Counted from the stretch's first letter, positions 7,658-15,196 are shown. The stretch is 15,396 nucleotides of DNA from JBQTKD01 sp052389435 (GCA_052389435.1 JBQTIB010000097.1:1-15396), one strand, 5' to 3'. A program made the numbers and translations. Notes: generated by a model from the sequence alone, not told the origin.

Positions 7658-7661
7658 CCCC

Positions 7662-8234
7662 ATGAACCGAATTGCTCGTCTGCGCGCCGTCGTGCCCGTC
7701 GTGGCGCTGAGCCTCGCGCTCACCGCCTGCGGCGACGACGAGGAGGACTCGACGACCGCCGAGTCCACGCCGAGTCCGTCCGCCACCGCGGCCGCCGCGG
7801 AGGCCCTGGAGCCGGGTACCTGGACCGGAAAGTTTGCGCTCGTCGACGTCGCCCCCAAGGGCACGAAGAAGATCGGCGGCACGGCCACCATGGTGGTGAG
7901 CGCAAAGGACACGACCGCCAGCATCGCCGCGACGGGCTTGGACCCGAAGGCCGTCTACGTGGTGCACGTGCACAAGGACGCCTGCTCGAGCGAGGCGGGG
8001 GGCACGCACTTCATGTTCGACCCCGCGGGTGCGGCGAAGCCGCCGAACGAGCTCTGGGTCAGCACGGTGAAGGTGACCGGCGCCAAGGCCACGGGCAAGG
8101 GCAAGGTGTCCAAGCCGGTGACCTCCGACGCCAAGTCGATGGTCATCCACCTTCAGCGCGCTGCCGGCGCGAAGAAGGACGAGGCCAAGCCGCCCAAGCT
8201 GGCGTGCGCCGACCTCGCTCCGAAGAAGTCGTAG
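7662..8234 (+). CDS. Cu,Zn-superoxide dismutase-like lipoprotein, apparently copper-site only
   Basis: Predicted 190-residue exported lipoprotein: signal peptide with lipobox LTAC (Cys23), an acidic then Ser/Thr/Pro/Ala-rich tether (24-50), then a domain resembling SodC. Aligned by eye to Cu,Zn-SOD, HVH (His102, His104) matches the first two copper ligands, AGGTHF (His116) the bridging histidine, and VIHLQ (His163) the last copper ligand. Cys108 and Cys182 match the conserved disulfide. The zinc loop is not conserved: the stretch after His116 (117-133) has no histidine and no obvious zinc aspartate. The active-site Arg of RLAC is Lys179 here (KLAC). M. tuberculosis SodC is a known zinc-free enzyme of this family, so dismutase activity is possible, but copper binding or a purely structural role is also open. 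It is the only plus-strand gene and ends at a shared terminator. Confidence 0.75.
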   Translation: MNRIARLRAVVPVVALSLALTACGDDEEDSTTAESTPSPSATAAAAEALEPGTWTGKFALVDVAPKGTKKIGGTATMVVSAKDTTASIAATGLDPKAVYVVHVHKDACSSEAGGTHFMFDPAGAAKPPNELWVSTVKVTGAKATGKGKVSKPVTSDAKSMVIHLQRAAGAKKDEAKPPKLACADLAPKKS

Positions 8235-8240
8235 CAACGC

Positions 8241-8274
8241 CGAAGGGGCCACCGGTCCGCCGGTGGCCCCTTCG
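8241..8274. terminator. Bidirectional hairpin terminator
   Basis: A perfect 15-bp stem (8241-8255 with 8260-8274) and a 4-base loop TCCG, lying 6 bases after the SOD-like stop and 11 bases before the end of the convergent CYTH gene. The stem begins CGAAGGGGCC. No long T-run follows, as is common in actinobacteria. It probably ends transcription from both sides. Confidence 0.88.
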
Positions 8275-8285
8275 TGGTTGTGGGG

Positions 8286-8873
8286 TCAGACCTCGAACGC
8301 CCGCGAGAGCTTCGACGGCGAGTCCGAGCGCAGGACGCCGTACTCGGCCAGCGACTTCTCGACGTCGTCGAGCAGCGCGACCTCTCCGGCCTCGCCGAGT
8401 TCGACTTCGAGTTCGCGCCACTTCTTCGGCTCGCGTCCGGGGATCTCGGCGAGCACCGTGTCGTCGGTCGTGGCCAGCAGGAGCTTTCCGTCGAGGGAGT
8501 ACCAGCGGTTCAGGGTGCGGTGCGTGGTGAGGGTCGCGATCTGCGCGAGCTCGGCGCCCGCTCGCGCGTCTGCGGTGATCTCCAAGAATTCCGCGGGCGG
8601 GCCCGCGGAGATCGGCGCCTCGACCTGAATCTCCTTGCGGGCGTCCAGGCCGGCGGGCAGCTTGAGGTGCCAGCCGGCCTCGTCGTCGCCGCTGCGGTGA
8701 CGCATCGTGATCTTCGAGCCGAGCAGCGCGTGGTCGGCCGTGTCGAAGTACGCCGCGATCAGCAGCTGGTCCTCGACGCGCACGTCCGTGCCGGGCACCA
8801 GTTCCGGCCAGGGCGGCAGCCGGTCCGCGTTGGTGGCCTCGTACTTGCGCTCGATCTCGTGATGGGTCGCCAT
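8286..8873 (-). CDS. CYTH domain protein (triphosphate-tunnel family)
   Basis: Predicted 195-residue soluble protein made of a single CYTH domain, the fold of inorganic triphosphatases and class IV adenylate cyclases. Visible hallmarks are the N-terminal EIERK (6-10), YFDT (42-45), basic residues in MRHR (57-60) and HLKLP (69-73), and the acidic strand ELEVEL (154-159), which together line the tunnel that binds metal and triphosphate. The likely activity is tripolyphosphatase or a related phosphohydrolase; the substrate is not settled. ATG 8873 is the best start by protein content but has no clear ribosome site, and TTG 8882 is an alternative. A short dyad (GGGCA-AGCA-TGCCC, 8877-8890) lies just upstream. 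It follows the CHAD gene by 42 bases; CYTH and CHAD are often fused in one protein elsewhere. Confidence 0.93.
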   Translation of the reverse strand: MATHHEIERKYEATNADRLPPWPELVPGTDVRVEDQLLIAAYFDTADHALLGSKITMRHRSGDDEAGWHLKLPAGLDARKEIQVEAPISAGPPAEFLEITADARAGAELAQIATLTTHRTLNRWYSLDGKLLLATTDDTVLAEIPGREPKKWRELEVELGEAGEVALLDDVEKSLAEYGVLRSDSPSKLSRAFEV

Positions 8874-8915
8874 GGGGGGCAAGCATGCCCGATCCAGGTG
8901 AACGCCTTCGCCCGC

Positions 8916-9842
8916 CTAGACGACCCGATCGACCGTGCGGCTCAGGGTCTTCCAGGACTTCTTCACCGCGGCGGGCTCCGCGACCGGGGCGGCGAGGCGG
9001 GCGCCGAGGATCAGCCCGAAGGTGAACCCGTTCTCGCCGTTCAGGTGGGAGACGCGGCCGAGGTCGCGCAGGTACGGCGCCGCCACGATCGCGTCCTGGT
9101 GCTCGCCGAGCAGGTCCTGGAAGTCCTTACACGCGCCGACGACCTCCGAGGCCCGCGGCAGGACGGGCTCGGCCGCCTCCGCCACGTAGCGAAGCCGCTT
9201 GGCGGCCTTGCGGGCCTCGTGCAGTTCGACGTCGCGCCGCTCCCCCGTCGCCGCGGCCAGGTGCCGCCGCACCCGGCGGCGCTGCTTGGCCAGGGTGTCG
9301 CCCACCGCTCCTGCCGCGCGTTTGCTCCCCGCCTTCAGCAGCGGCGGGGCGCTCAGCAGCACGTCGAGGGCGGCGAGCAGGTCCCGGTACCGCTGCGAGT
9401 CCAGCGCCGCGGCGATGTCGCGGCGCGCGTCGGCCTGGCGCGAGGCGAAGTACTTGGCGACCCGTGCGTTCACCGGCCCGAGGACCATGTCGGAGGGCTG
9501 GGCGGCGACGTCGGCGCTCACGGCCGCACGCAGCACCTCGAGGTCGCGCGCCACGCCGAGCACTCCGGCAAGCCACTTCAACTCGTCGGTCAGCGCCCGG
9601 GTGGCGTCGCGGTCCAGCACCGTGGTGAAGGCCTGCAGCGTGCTGCGGGCGCGCCGCGTCGCCACCCGCATCTGGTGCACGGCGTCGGGCGCGTCCGCGC
9701 GCACGTCCGTTTCCAGACGGGCGATGTCGTCGCGCTGCTCGCCGAGGTAGGCGAGCACGACGTCGACCGCGCGCAGCTTGCGCGACTGCTTGGCGTGGCT
9801 GGGCTCGAGGTCGGGGGTTGTGGTCTTCATCTCCGCGAGCAT
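8916..9842 (-). CDS. CHAD domain protein
   Basis: Predicted 308-residue all-helical CHAD protein. CHAD domains carry conserved histidines and basic residues and have been shown to bind inorganic polyphosphate. The two halves of the fold are visible: HQMRVATRRARSTL (56-69) starts the first repeat and LHEARKAAKRLRY (207-219) the second, each with the conserved His and clustered Arg/Lys. DLLGEHQD (243-250) is a further family segment. There is no signal peptide or membrane helix, so the protein is cytoplasmic. ATG 9842 is used; ATG 9830 is possible, but its upstream GCGGAG directly abuts it. The CYTH gene follows after 42 bases, and the pair probably acts together on polyphosphate or a similar polyanion. 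Confidence 0.93.
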   Translation of the reverse strand: MLAEMKTTTPDLEPSHAKQSRKLRAVDVVLAYLGEQRDDIARLETDVRADAPDAVHQMRVATRRARSTLQAFTTVLDRDATRALTDELKWLAGVLGVARDLEVLRAAVSADVAAQPSDMVLGPVNARVAKYFASRQADARRDIAAALDSQRYRDLLAALDVLLSAPPLLKAGSKRAAGAVGDTLAKQRRRVRRHLAAATGERRDVELHEARKAAKRLRYVAEAAEPVLPRASEVVGACKDFQDLLGEHQDAIVAAPYLRDLGRVSHLNGENGFTFGLILGARLAAPVAEPAAVKKSWKTLSRTVDRVV

Positions 9843-9870
9843 GCCCTACTCGGGTGAACGGCCGCGGCGA

Positions 9871-11340
9871 TCAGCCGGGCAGGGCGACGTACTTGGTTTC
9901 GAGGAACTCCTCGATGCCCTCGCTGCCGCCCTCGCGTCCGAGGCCGGACTGCTTCATGCCCCCGAAGGGCGCCGCGGGGTTGGAGACCAGGCCCTGGTTG
10001 ATCCCGACCATGCCGGACTCCAAACCTTCGGCGACCCGGAGCGCCCGGTCCAGGTCGGAGGTGAACGCGTAGGACACCAGGCCGAACTCGGTGGCGTTGG
10101 CCTCGGCGATGGCCTCGGCGTCGTAGGCGAACGAGCGGATCGGCGCGACCGGACCGAAAACCTCCTCGGACAGCATGCGGGCGCCGTCCGGAACGTCGAT
10201 CAGCACGGTCGGTTCGAAGAAGTACCCGGCGCCGGGACGTGCCTTGCCGCCTGTGAGCACCTTGGCTCCCTTGGCGACGGCGTCGTCGACGAGCATCGCC
10301 ACCTTGTCCACGGCCGCCCGATCGATCAGCGGGCCGGCGGTCGTGGCCGGGTCGGTGCCGCGGCCGAGCACGAGCGCGCCCATCCGCTCGGCGAGGCGCT
10401 GGCCGAACTCCTCGACGACGCGGCCGTCGACGAGGAAGCGGTTGGCGGCGGTGCAGGCCTGGCCGGTGAAGCGCATCTTGGCGAGCATCGCGCCGTCGAC
10501 TGCCTTGTCCATGTCCGCGTCGTGGAACACGAGGAACGGGGCGTTGCCGCCGAGTTCCATCGAGACCCGCAGGACCTGCTCGGACGCCCGGGCCAGCAGG
10601 AACCGGCCCGTCGGGGTGGACCCGGTGAAGGAGAGCTTGCGCAGCCGCGGGTCGCTCAGCAGCGGGTTCATCGCCGCGGCGGCGTCGTTGGTGGGCAGCA
10701 CGTTGACGACGCCCGCGGGCAGGCCGACGTCGTGCAGGATCTGAGTGAGCGCCAGCATCGTCAGCGGCGTCTGCTCGGCCGGCTTGATGACCGAGGTGCA
10801 CCCGGCGGCGATGGCCGGCGCGAGCTTGCGGGTGCCCATGGCCAGCGGCAGGTTCCACGGGGTGATGAACAGGCACGGGCCGACGGGCTGCTTCATCGTC
10901 AGCAGCCGCGCCCTGCCGTCGGGGCTGCGGGTGAAACCGCCGCCGATGCGCACTGCCTCCTCTGCGAACCAGCGGAAGAACTCCGCGGCGTAGTTGACCT
11001 CCGCGAGCGCCTCGGTGAGCGGCTTGCCCTGCTCCAGGGTCATGAGCAGCGCGAGATCCTCGCGGCGGTCGATGGTCGCCTCGTAGGCGGCGCGGAGGAC
11101 CTCGGCCCGTTCGCGCGGCGGGGTGTGCGCCCAGACCGGACCGGCCTTGGCCGCGGCCTGCAGGGCGGAGAGGGCGTCCCCGGGGTTGCCGTCGGCGACC
11201 TCGCAGAGCACCTGTTCGGTGGCGGGGTCCTCGACGGCGAAGGTCTTCCCGCCCGTTCCGTCGCGCCACTCCCCGCCGATGTAGAGCTGCTTGGGTGCGG
11301 CGTCGACGACCTTCTGCTCGCCCTGCGTCAACTCGGCCAT
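9871..11340 (-). CDS. gabD: NAD(P)-dependent aldehyde dehydrogenase, succinate-semialdehyde type
   Basis: Predicted 489-residue cytosolic aldehyde dehydrogenase oxidising an aldehyde to an acid, probably succinate semialdehyde to succinate. The motifs are complete: TPWNLP with the oxyanion Asn163, IKPAEQTP with the cofactor Lys186, FTGST (238-242), the general base Glu262 in MELGGNAP, and the nucleophile Cys296 in FTGQACTAANR. C-terminal EEVFGPV and NQGLVSNPAAPFGGMKQSG are typical of the GabD/SSADH branch. The substrate call rests on overall resemblance, so another short semialdehyde is possible. ATG 11340 has AAGGAG 8 bases upstream, the strongest ribosome site in the window. It lies 101 bases after an acyl-CoA synthetase gene and 28 bases before the CHAD gene. 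Confidence 0.93.
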   Translation of the reverse strand: MAELTQGEQKVVDAAPKQLYIGGEWRDGTGGKTFAVEDPATEQVLCEVADGNPGDALSALQAAAKAGPVWAHTPPRERAEVLRAAYEATIDRREDLALLMTLEQGKPLTEALAEVNYAAEFFRWFAEEAVRIGGGFTRSPDGRARLLTMKQPVGPCLFITPWNLPLAMGTRKLAPAIAAGCTSVIKPAEQTPLTMLALTQILHDVGLPAGVVNVLPTNDAAAAMNPLLSDPRLRKLSFTGSTPTGRFLLARASEQVLRVSMELGGNAPFLVFHDADMDKAVDGAMLAKMRFTGQACTAANRFLVDGRVVEEFGQRLAERMGALVLGRGTDPATTAGPLIDRAAVDKVAMLVDDAVAKGAKVLTGGKARPGAGYFFEPTVLIDVPDGARMLSEEVFGPVAPIRSFAYDAEAIAEANATEFGLVSYAFTSDLDRALRVAEGLESGMVGINQGLVSNPAAPFGGMKQSGLGREGGSEGIEEFLETKYVALPG

Positions 11341-11348
11341 CGGACGTG

Positions 11349-11354
11349 CTCCTT
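11349..11354 (-). promoter_or_regulatory. Ribosome binding site of the aldehyde dehydrogenase gene
   Basis: Minus-strand AAGGAG eight bases before the ATG at 11340, close to the ideal site. It fixes the start although the frame stays open far upstream. Confidence 0.85.
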
Positions 11355-11424
11355 CTCGACGATCTCGCACCCGGACGGGCGCGCTCCTATTGGACAACCT
11401 TCCCGGCCCCGGCATTCCGCTGAC

Positions 11425-11452
11425 GGACCGTGAGGTGGGCCTCAGTCGGTCC
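11425..11452. other. Imperfect hairpin over the 3' end of the acyl-CoA synthetase gene
   Basis: GGACCG-TGAGG, loop TGGG, CCTCA-gt-CGGTCC: an 11-bp stem with a 2-base bulge that includes the stop codon at 11442-11444. No T-run follows on the minus strand. It could protect or partly terminate the transcript before the dehydrogenase gene, and the 101-base gap leaves room for a separate promoter. Confidence 0.4.
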
Positions 11453-13355
11453 CGGCGAGGATGGGCCGAAGCCGGTCGAGCACCGAGGCGTCCTCGATGG
11501 TCGACGGGACGGGCTCGTTGCGCCCGTCGGCGATTCCGCGCATCGTCTTGCGCAGGATCTTGCCCGAGCGGGTCTTGGGCAGTGCCGGGACGACGTCGGC
11601 CCGCTTGAACGCGGCGACCGCGCCGACCTCGGCTCGGATGGCGGCGACGAGTTCCGCGCACACCTGCTCGTGCGGCGTGGTGACGCCGGCCTTGAGCACG
11701 ACCAGGCCCCGGGGCACCTGGCCCTTGAGCGCGTCGGCGACGCCGATCACCGCACACTCGGCGACGGCCGGGTGCTGCGCGAGGATCGCCTCCATCGAAC
11801 CGGTCGAGAGCCGGTGGCCGGCGACGTTGATCACGTCGTCGGTGCGGCCCAGGACGTAGACGTAGCCGTCGTCGTCGACGTACCCACCGTCGCCGGAGAG
11901 GTACCAGCCCTGATACGCCGTCAGATACGAAGCCAGGAAGCGTTCGTCGTCGTTCCACAGCGTCGGCAGGGCGCCGGGCGGCAGCGGCAGCTTAACGCAG
12001 ATCGCGCCCTCGACGCCGGGCGCGCAGCGGTTGCCCTCCCCGTCCAGCGCCTGTACGTCCCAGCCCGGAACCGGCACCGACGGCGAGCCCGCCTTGATCG
12101 GCATCGGCTCCAGCCCGCGCAGGTTGGCGACCATCGGCCAGCCCGTCTCGGTCTGCCACCAGTGGTCGACCACCGGGACGCCGAGCTTCTCGGTGGCCCA
12201 GTGGTAGGTGTCCGGATCCAGCCGTTCGCCCGCCAGGAAGAGATTGCGGAACTTCGACAGGTCGTAGTCGGCGAGTAGCTTCGCGTCCGGGTCTTCCTTC
12301 TTGATCGCGCGGAAGGCCGTGGGGGCGGTGAACAGACCGACGACGCCGTGCTCGGCGATGACCCGCCAGAATGCGCCCGCGTCCGGCGTCCCGACGGGCT
12401 TGCCCTCGTACATCACCGTGGTGGCGCCGAGCAGCAGCGGCGCGTACACGATGTAGGAGTGTCCGACGACCCAGCCGACGTCCGAGGCGCTCCACCAGAC
12501 CTCGCCCGGCGCGACGTCGAAGATGTTGGTCATGCTCCAGAGCAGCGCGACGGCATGGCCGCCGTTGTCCCGCACGATGCCCTTGGGGCGGCCGGTCGTG
12601 CCGGAGGTGTAGAGGATGTAGAGCGGATCGGTGGCGGCGACCGGCACGCAATCGGCGGGCTCGGCAGCGGCGACCGCCTCGACCCAATCGACGTCGCGGG
12701 GGCCCATCGCCGCCTGCGCCTCGGCGCGCTGCAGAATTACGCACGCGGCGGGCTTGTGCACGGCGAGCTCGATCGCGGCCTCGAGCATCGGCTTGTACTC
12801 GACCACGCGATTGGGTTCCAGCCCGCACGATGCCGCGACGATCACGACCGGCCGGGCGTCGTCGATGCGGTCTGCGAGCTCGCGCGGCGCGAACCCGCCG
12901 AACACCACCGAGTGCACCGCGCCGAGCCGCGCGCACGCGAGCATCGCCACGACGGCCTCCGGGACCATCGGCATGTAGATCACGACGCGGTCGCCCTTCG
13001 CGACACCCTGCGCGCGCAGGACGCCGGCGAACGTCGCGACGCGGTCGCGCAGCTCTCGATAGGTGAACGACGACCGCGTCCCCGTCATTGGGCTGTCGTA
13101 GATCAGCGCGGCCTGGTCGCCGCGCCCGCCTTCGACGTGCCGGTCCAGCGCGTTGTGACAGGTGTTCAGTTCCCCGTCGGCGAACCACTTGACGAATGGC
13201 GCCCGCGAGTCGTCCAGGATCTGCGTCGGCGCCTTGGTCCATGCGACGGCTCGCGCCGCCTCGGCCCAGAAGCCGTGGGGGTCGTCGATGCTGCGGCGGA
13301 AAGACGTGTCGTAGTTCGCTCGCGAGCTCGCGAATGCGTCTTTGTATGCACCCAT
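11442..13355 (-). CDS. prpE: Acyl-CoA synthetase, PrpE (propionyl-CoA synthetase)-like
   Basis: Predicted 637-residue cytosolic AMP-forming ligase that activates a short fatty acid with ATP and CoA. The motifs are the ATP-binding loop YTSGTTGRPKG (249-259), WWQTETG (399-405), the hinge/A8 region SGDGGYVDDDGYVYVLGRTDD (487-507), and catalytic Lys599 in TRSGKILRKTMR, the lysine usually controlled by acylation. CHNALDRHV near residue 66 and GWP after WWQTET are typical of the PrpE/ACSS3 branch rather than Acs, so propionate is the likely substrate, with acetate not excluded. I chose ATG 13355 because GGGGGAGG ends 9 bases upstream; ATG 13364 directly abuts that site. It follows the SUFU-like gene by 28 bases. 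Confidence 0.95.
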   Translation of the reverse strand: MGAYKDAFASSRANYDTSFRRSIDDPHGFWAEAARAVAWTKAPTQILDDSRAPFVKWFADGELNTCHNALDRHVEGGRGDQAALIYDSPMTGTRSSFTYRELRDRVATFAGVLRAQGVAKGDRVVIYMPMVPEAVVAMLACARLGAVHSVVFGGFAPRELADRIDDARPVVIVAASCGLEPNRVVEYKPMLEAAIELAVHKPAACVILQRAEAQAAMGPRDVDWVEAVAAAEPADCVPVAATDPLYILYTSGTTGRPKGIVRDNGGHAVALLWSMTNIFDVAPGEVWWSASDVGWVVGHSYIVYAPLLLGATTVMYEGKPVGTPDAGAFWRVIAEHGVVGLFTAPTAFRAIKKEDPDAKLLADYDLSKFRNLFLAGERLDPDTYHWATEKLGVPVVDHWWQTETGWPMVANLRGLEPMPIKAGSPSVPVPGWDVQALDGEGNRCAPGVEGAICVKLPLPPGALPTLWNDDERFLASYLTAYQGWYLSGDGGYVDDDGYVYVLGRTDDVINVAGHRLSTGSMEAILAQHPAVAECAVIGVADALKGQVPRGLVVLKAGVTTPHEQVCAELVAAIRAEVGAVAAFKRADVVPALPKTRSGKILRKTMRGIADGRNEPVPSTIEDASVLDRLRPILAGTD

Positions 13356-13364
13356 GCCGTGCAT

Positions 13365-13372
13365 CCTCCCCC
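13365..13372 (-). promoter_or_regulatory. Ribosome binding site deciding the PrpE start
   Basis: Minus-strand GGGGGAGG nine bases before ATG 13355 and directly abutting ATG 13364, so the shorter 637-residue protein is preferred. Confidence 0.75.
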
Positions 13373-13383
13373 GCCGTGGCCGT

Positions 13384-13950
13384 TCAGACCACGGAGGGCC
13401 GCGCCGGATCGGTGAAGGAGATCCCGAGCGACTCCATGCGTGCTTCGAAGGCCTCGACGCCGTCGGCGGCGACGAAGGCCTCCTCCAACGGGCTGATCGG
13501 CAACAGCCACAGCAGCCGGGCGGAGAACTTGCGCCACCGGACGAACTCGAACTTCGGTCCGTACGGGTACGGCAACGTCACCAGCAGGCGGTCGCAATTC
13601 GATCCCGGCAGCCACGGGCGACCCAGCGGCACGATCGAGCCGCGGTCCAACCGGCTCCCGGGAGTTCCGCAGTGCTGAGCCGCGGCGGAGGTGATCGCGT
13701 GGACGTGCGAGGGGTCCGGTTGGCGGACCGTGAAGACGAACTCCGTGCCGACGCCGAGGGTCTCGACCGCCTCCCAGCACCCGATCGTCACGTAGGTGTA
13801 CAGATCGAACATCGGACCCGGCGCGACCTCGAGTACCTGCAGCCCCGGCACGCGATCGGCCAGGTCCGCGGGCGGATCGACGGCGAACACCTTCTTGCTG
13901 CCGAACCATCCGGTGATGTGCCGGCCGATGGCTTCATTCATGTCTTTCAC
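13384..13950 (-). CDS. Suppressor-of-fused (SUFU)-like domain protein
   Basis: Predicted 188-residue soluble protein resembling bacterial SUFU-domain proteins. The recognisable parts are a central strand region (YTYVTIGCWE, then GTEFVFTVR, about 51-76) and the C-terminal block LLWLLPISPLEEAF with DGVEAFEARME (146-173), which is typical of the family. In animals SUFU restrains Gli factors in Hedgehog signalling; bacterial members are uncharacterised, and some occur as toxin-immunity proteins, though no toxin gene is adjacent here. The GTG start at 13950 overlaps the rlmN stop as GTGA, with GGAGGAG 11 bases upstream inside rlmN; ATG 13941 is the alternative. The overlap points to co-translation with rlmN. 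Confidence 0.8.
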   Translation of the reverse strand: MKDMNEAIGRHITGWFGSKKVFAVDPPADLADRVPGLQVLEVAPGPMFDLYTYVTIGCWEAVETLGVGTEFVFTVRQPDPSHVHAITSAAAQHCGTPGSRLDRGSIVPLGRPWLPGSNCDRLLVTLPYPYGPKFEFVRWRKFSARLLWLLPISPLEEAFVAADGVEAFEARMESLGISFTDPARPSVV

Positions 13951-15086
13951 TGCTGCGCCGACTCCTCCAGCGCCGCTGCGAGCTGTCCGCAGGCGCCGTC
14001 GATCTCGCGGCCTCGGGTGTCCCGGACGGTCACCGGAACGCCGGCCGCCTCCAGTCGTCTAACGAACGTCTTCTCGTCTCTGTCCCGCGACGCCGTCCAC
14101 TTCGACCCGGGCGTGGGGTTGAGCGGGATGAGGTTCACGTGAACCCACGCCGCGCCCTGCTTCCCACCGGCCTGGGACAGCAGCCTCCCCAGCAGCGCCG
14201 CGCGGTCGGCCTGGTCGTTCACATCCCGGATGAGCGCGTACTCGATCGAGACGCGGCGCCCGGTCTTCACGAAGTACTCGTGCGCGGCACAGATCGTCTC
14301 GGCGACGTTCCACCGCGTGTTGACGGGCACGAGGGTGTCGCGCAGTTCGTCGTCGGGCGCGTGCAGGGACAGCGCGAGCGTCACGCCGAAGCCGGAATCG
14401 GCGAGCTTCTCGATGCCCGGCACGAGACCGACCGTCGAGACGGTGATCGAACGCCGCGAGATACCCATGCCGTCGGGCTGCGGGTCGACGAGCCGGCTCA
14501 GCGCCGCGGAGACGGCCTTCCAGTTGGCCAGCGGCTCCCCCATGCCCATGAACACGATGTTGGAGACGCGTCCCGCTCCCCCGGCGACCTCGCCGCGGTC
14601 CACGGCCCGAGCGGCGGCGACGACCTGCTCGACGATCTCGGCGGCGGACATGTTCCGGGTGAGCCCGGCCTGTCCGGTGGCGCAGAACGGACAGTTCATT
14701 CCACAGCCGGCCTGGGAGGACACGCAGACGGTGATCCGGTCGGGGTACCGCATGACGACGCTTTCGACGAGTGCCCCGTCGAACAGTTTCCACAGCGTCT
14801 TGCGGGTGGTGCCGTTGTCGCAGGTCTGAACGCGGGCCGGAGTGAGCAGTGCGGGAAACAGCGCCTCCGCGAGCCCCGCACGGGCTCCGGCCGGGATGTC
14901 GGTCCAGCCGTCCGCCCCGTCCGTGTGGTGCACGAAGTAGTGGCGCGACAGCTGTCCGGCCCGGAACGGCTTCTCCCCGAGCTCAACGACGGCGTCGCGA
15001 CGGTCCGCGGCGCTGAGGTCGGCGAGGTGCCGCGGCGGCTTGGCGCGACGCGGAGCGAGGAAGACGAGCTCACCGGGGGCTGGCAT
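13947..15086 (-). CDS. rlmN: Dual-specificity RNA methyltransferase RlmN
   Basis: Predicted 379-residue radical-SAM enzyme that methylates C2 of adenosine in 23S rRNA (A2503 by E. coli numbering) and in some tRNAs (A37), supporting translational fidelity. The 4Fe-4S/SAM motif is CGMNCPFC, with ligands Cys128, Cys132 and Cys135. The two mechanistic cysteines are Cys121 in CVSSQ and Cys366 in the C-terminal DGACGQL, matching E. coli Cys118 and Cys355. GMGEPL (181-186) contributes to SAM binding. PLNPTPGSKW (321-330) is also typical, and the Cfr resistance paralogue is less likely given the full RlmN pattern and the housekeeping context. ATG 15086 has only a weak ribosome site. An upstream terminator at 15160-15196 implies a promoter in 15087-15159, and the SUFU-like gene overlaps its stop. 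Confidence 0.96.
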   Translation of the reverse strand: MPAPGELVFLAPRRAKPPRHLADLSAADRRDAVVELGEKPFRAGQLSRHYFVHHTDGADGWTDIPAGARAGLAEALFPALLTPARVQTCDNGTTRKTLWKLFDGALVESVVMRYPDRITVCVSSQAGCGMNCPFCATGQAGLTRNMSAAEIVEQVVAAARAVDRGEVAGGAGRVSNIVFMGMGEPLANWKAVSAALSRLVDPQPDGMGISRRSITVSTVGLVPGIEKLADSGFGVTLALSLHAPDDELRDTLVPVNTRWNVAETICAAHEYFVKTGRRVSIEYALIRDVNDQADRAALLGRLLSQAGGKQGAAWVHVNLIPLNPTPGSKWTASRDRDEKTFVRRLEAAGVPVTVRDTRGREIDGACGQLAAALEESAQQ

Positions 15087-15159
15087 GACGGGTTCATTGT
15101 CCCAGGTCGCGGCCAGGTCGACGAATCGACGTCGGTTTCCCTGCCCACACGCGAAAAAG

Positions 15160-15196
15160 CCTTCGCCCGGCGGACCTGAGGTCCGCCGGGCGAAGG
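15160..15196 (-). terminator. Intrinsic terminator of the gene at the right edge
   Basis: A perfect 17-bp stem (15160-15176 with 15180-15196) and a 3-base loop TGA. On the minus strand the stem is followed by CTTTTT, the T-run of an intrinsic terminator. It lies 56 bases after the stop at 15252 and isolates rlmN from the upstream gene. Confidence 0.9.

Larger units (their letters stand above)
7408..7661. promoter_or_regulatory. Divergent intergenic region with two inverted repeats
   Basis: This 254-base spacer separates the divergent starts of the three-domain META lipoprotein (minus) and the SOD-like lipoprotein (plus), so promoters for both should lie here. I see no convincing -35/-10 pair on either strand. 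Two inverted repeats lie side by side at 7463-7475 and 7479-7498. No conserved small protein is visible in either direction. Confidence 0.6.

Noticed and set aside
8877..8890. GGGCA-AGCA-TGCCC dyad before the CYTH gene as a regulatory element
   Set aside because: A 5-bp stem is expected by chance in DNA of this composition; noted only because the CYTH start lacks a clear ribosome site.
11355..11424. TTGTCC (minus strand, near 11390-11400) as a -35 box for the aldehyde dehydrogenase gene
   Set aside because: No acceptable -10 hexamer lies 16-18 bases downstream, so no promoter was called.
8274..11433. Two long plus-strand frames opposite CYTH, CHAD and the aldehyde dehydrogenase
   Set aside because: Low-complexity Gly/Arg/Asp/His-rich antisense frames with no ribosome site or recognisable domain.
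13947..15086. Cfr-type resistance methyltransferase
   Set aside because: Length, C-terminal DGACGQL and the overall motif set fit housekeeping RlmN, and there is no mobile or resistance context.
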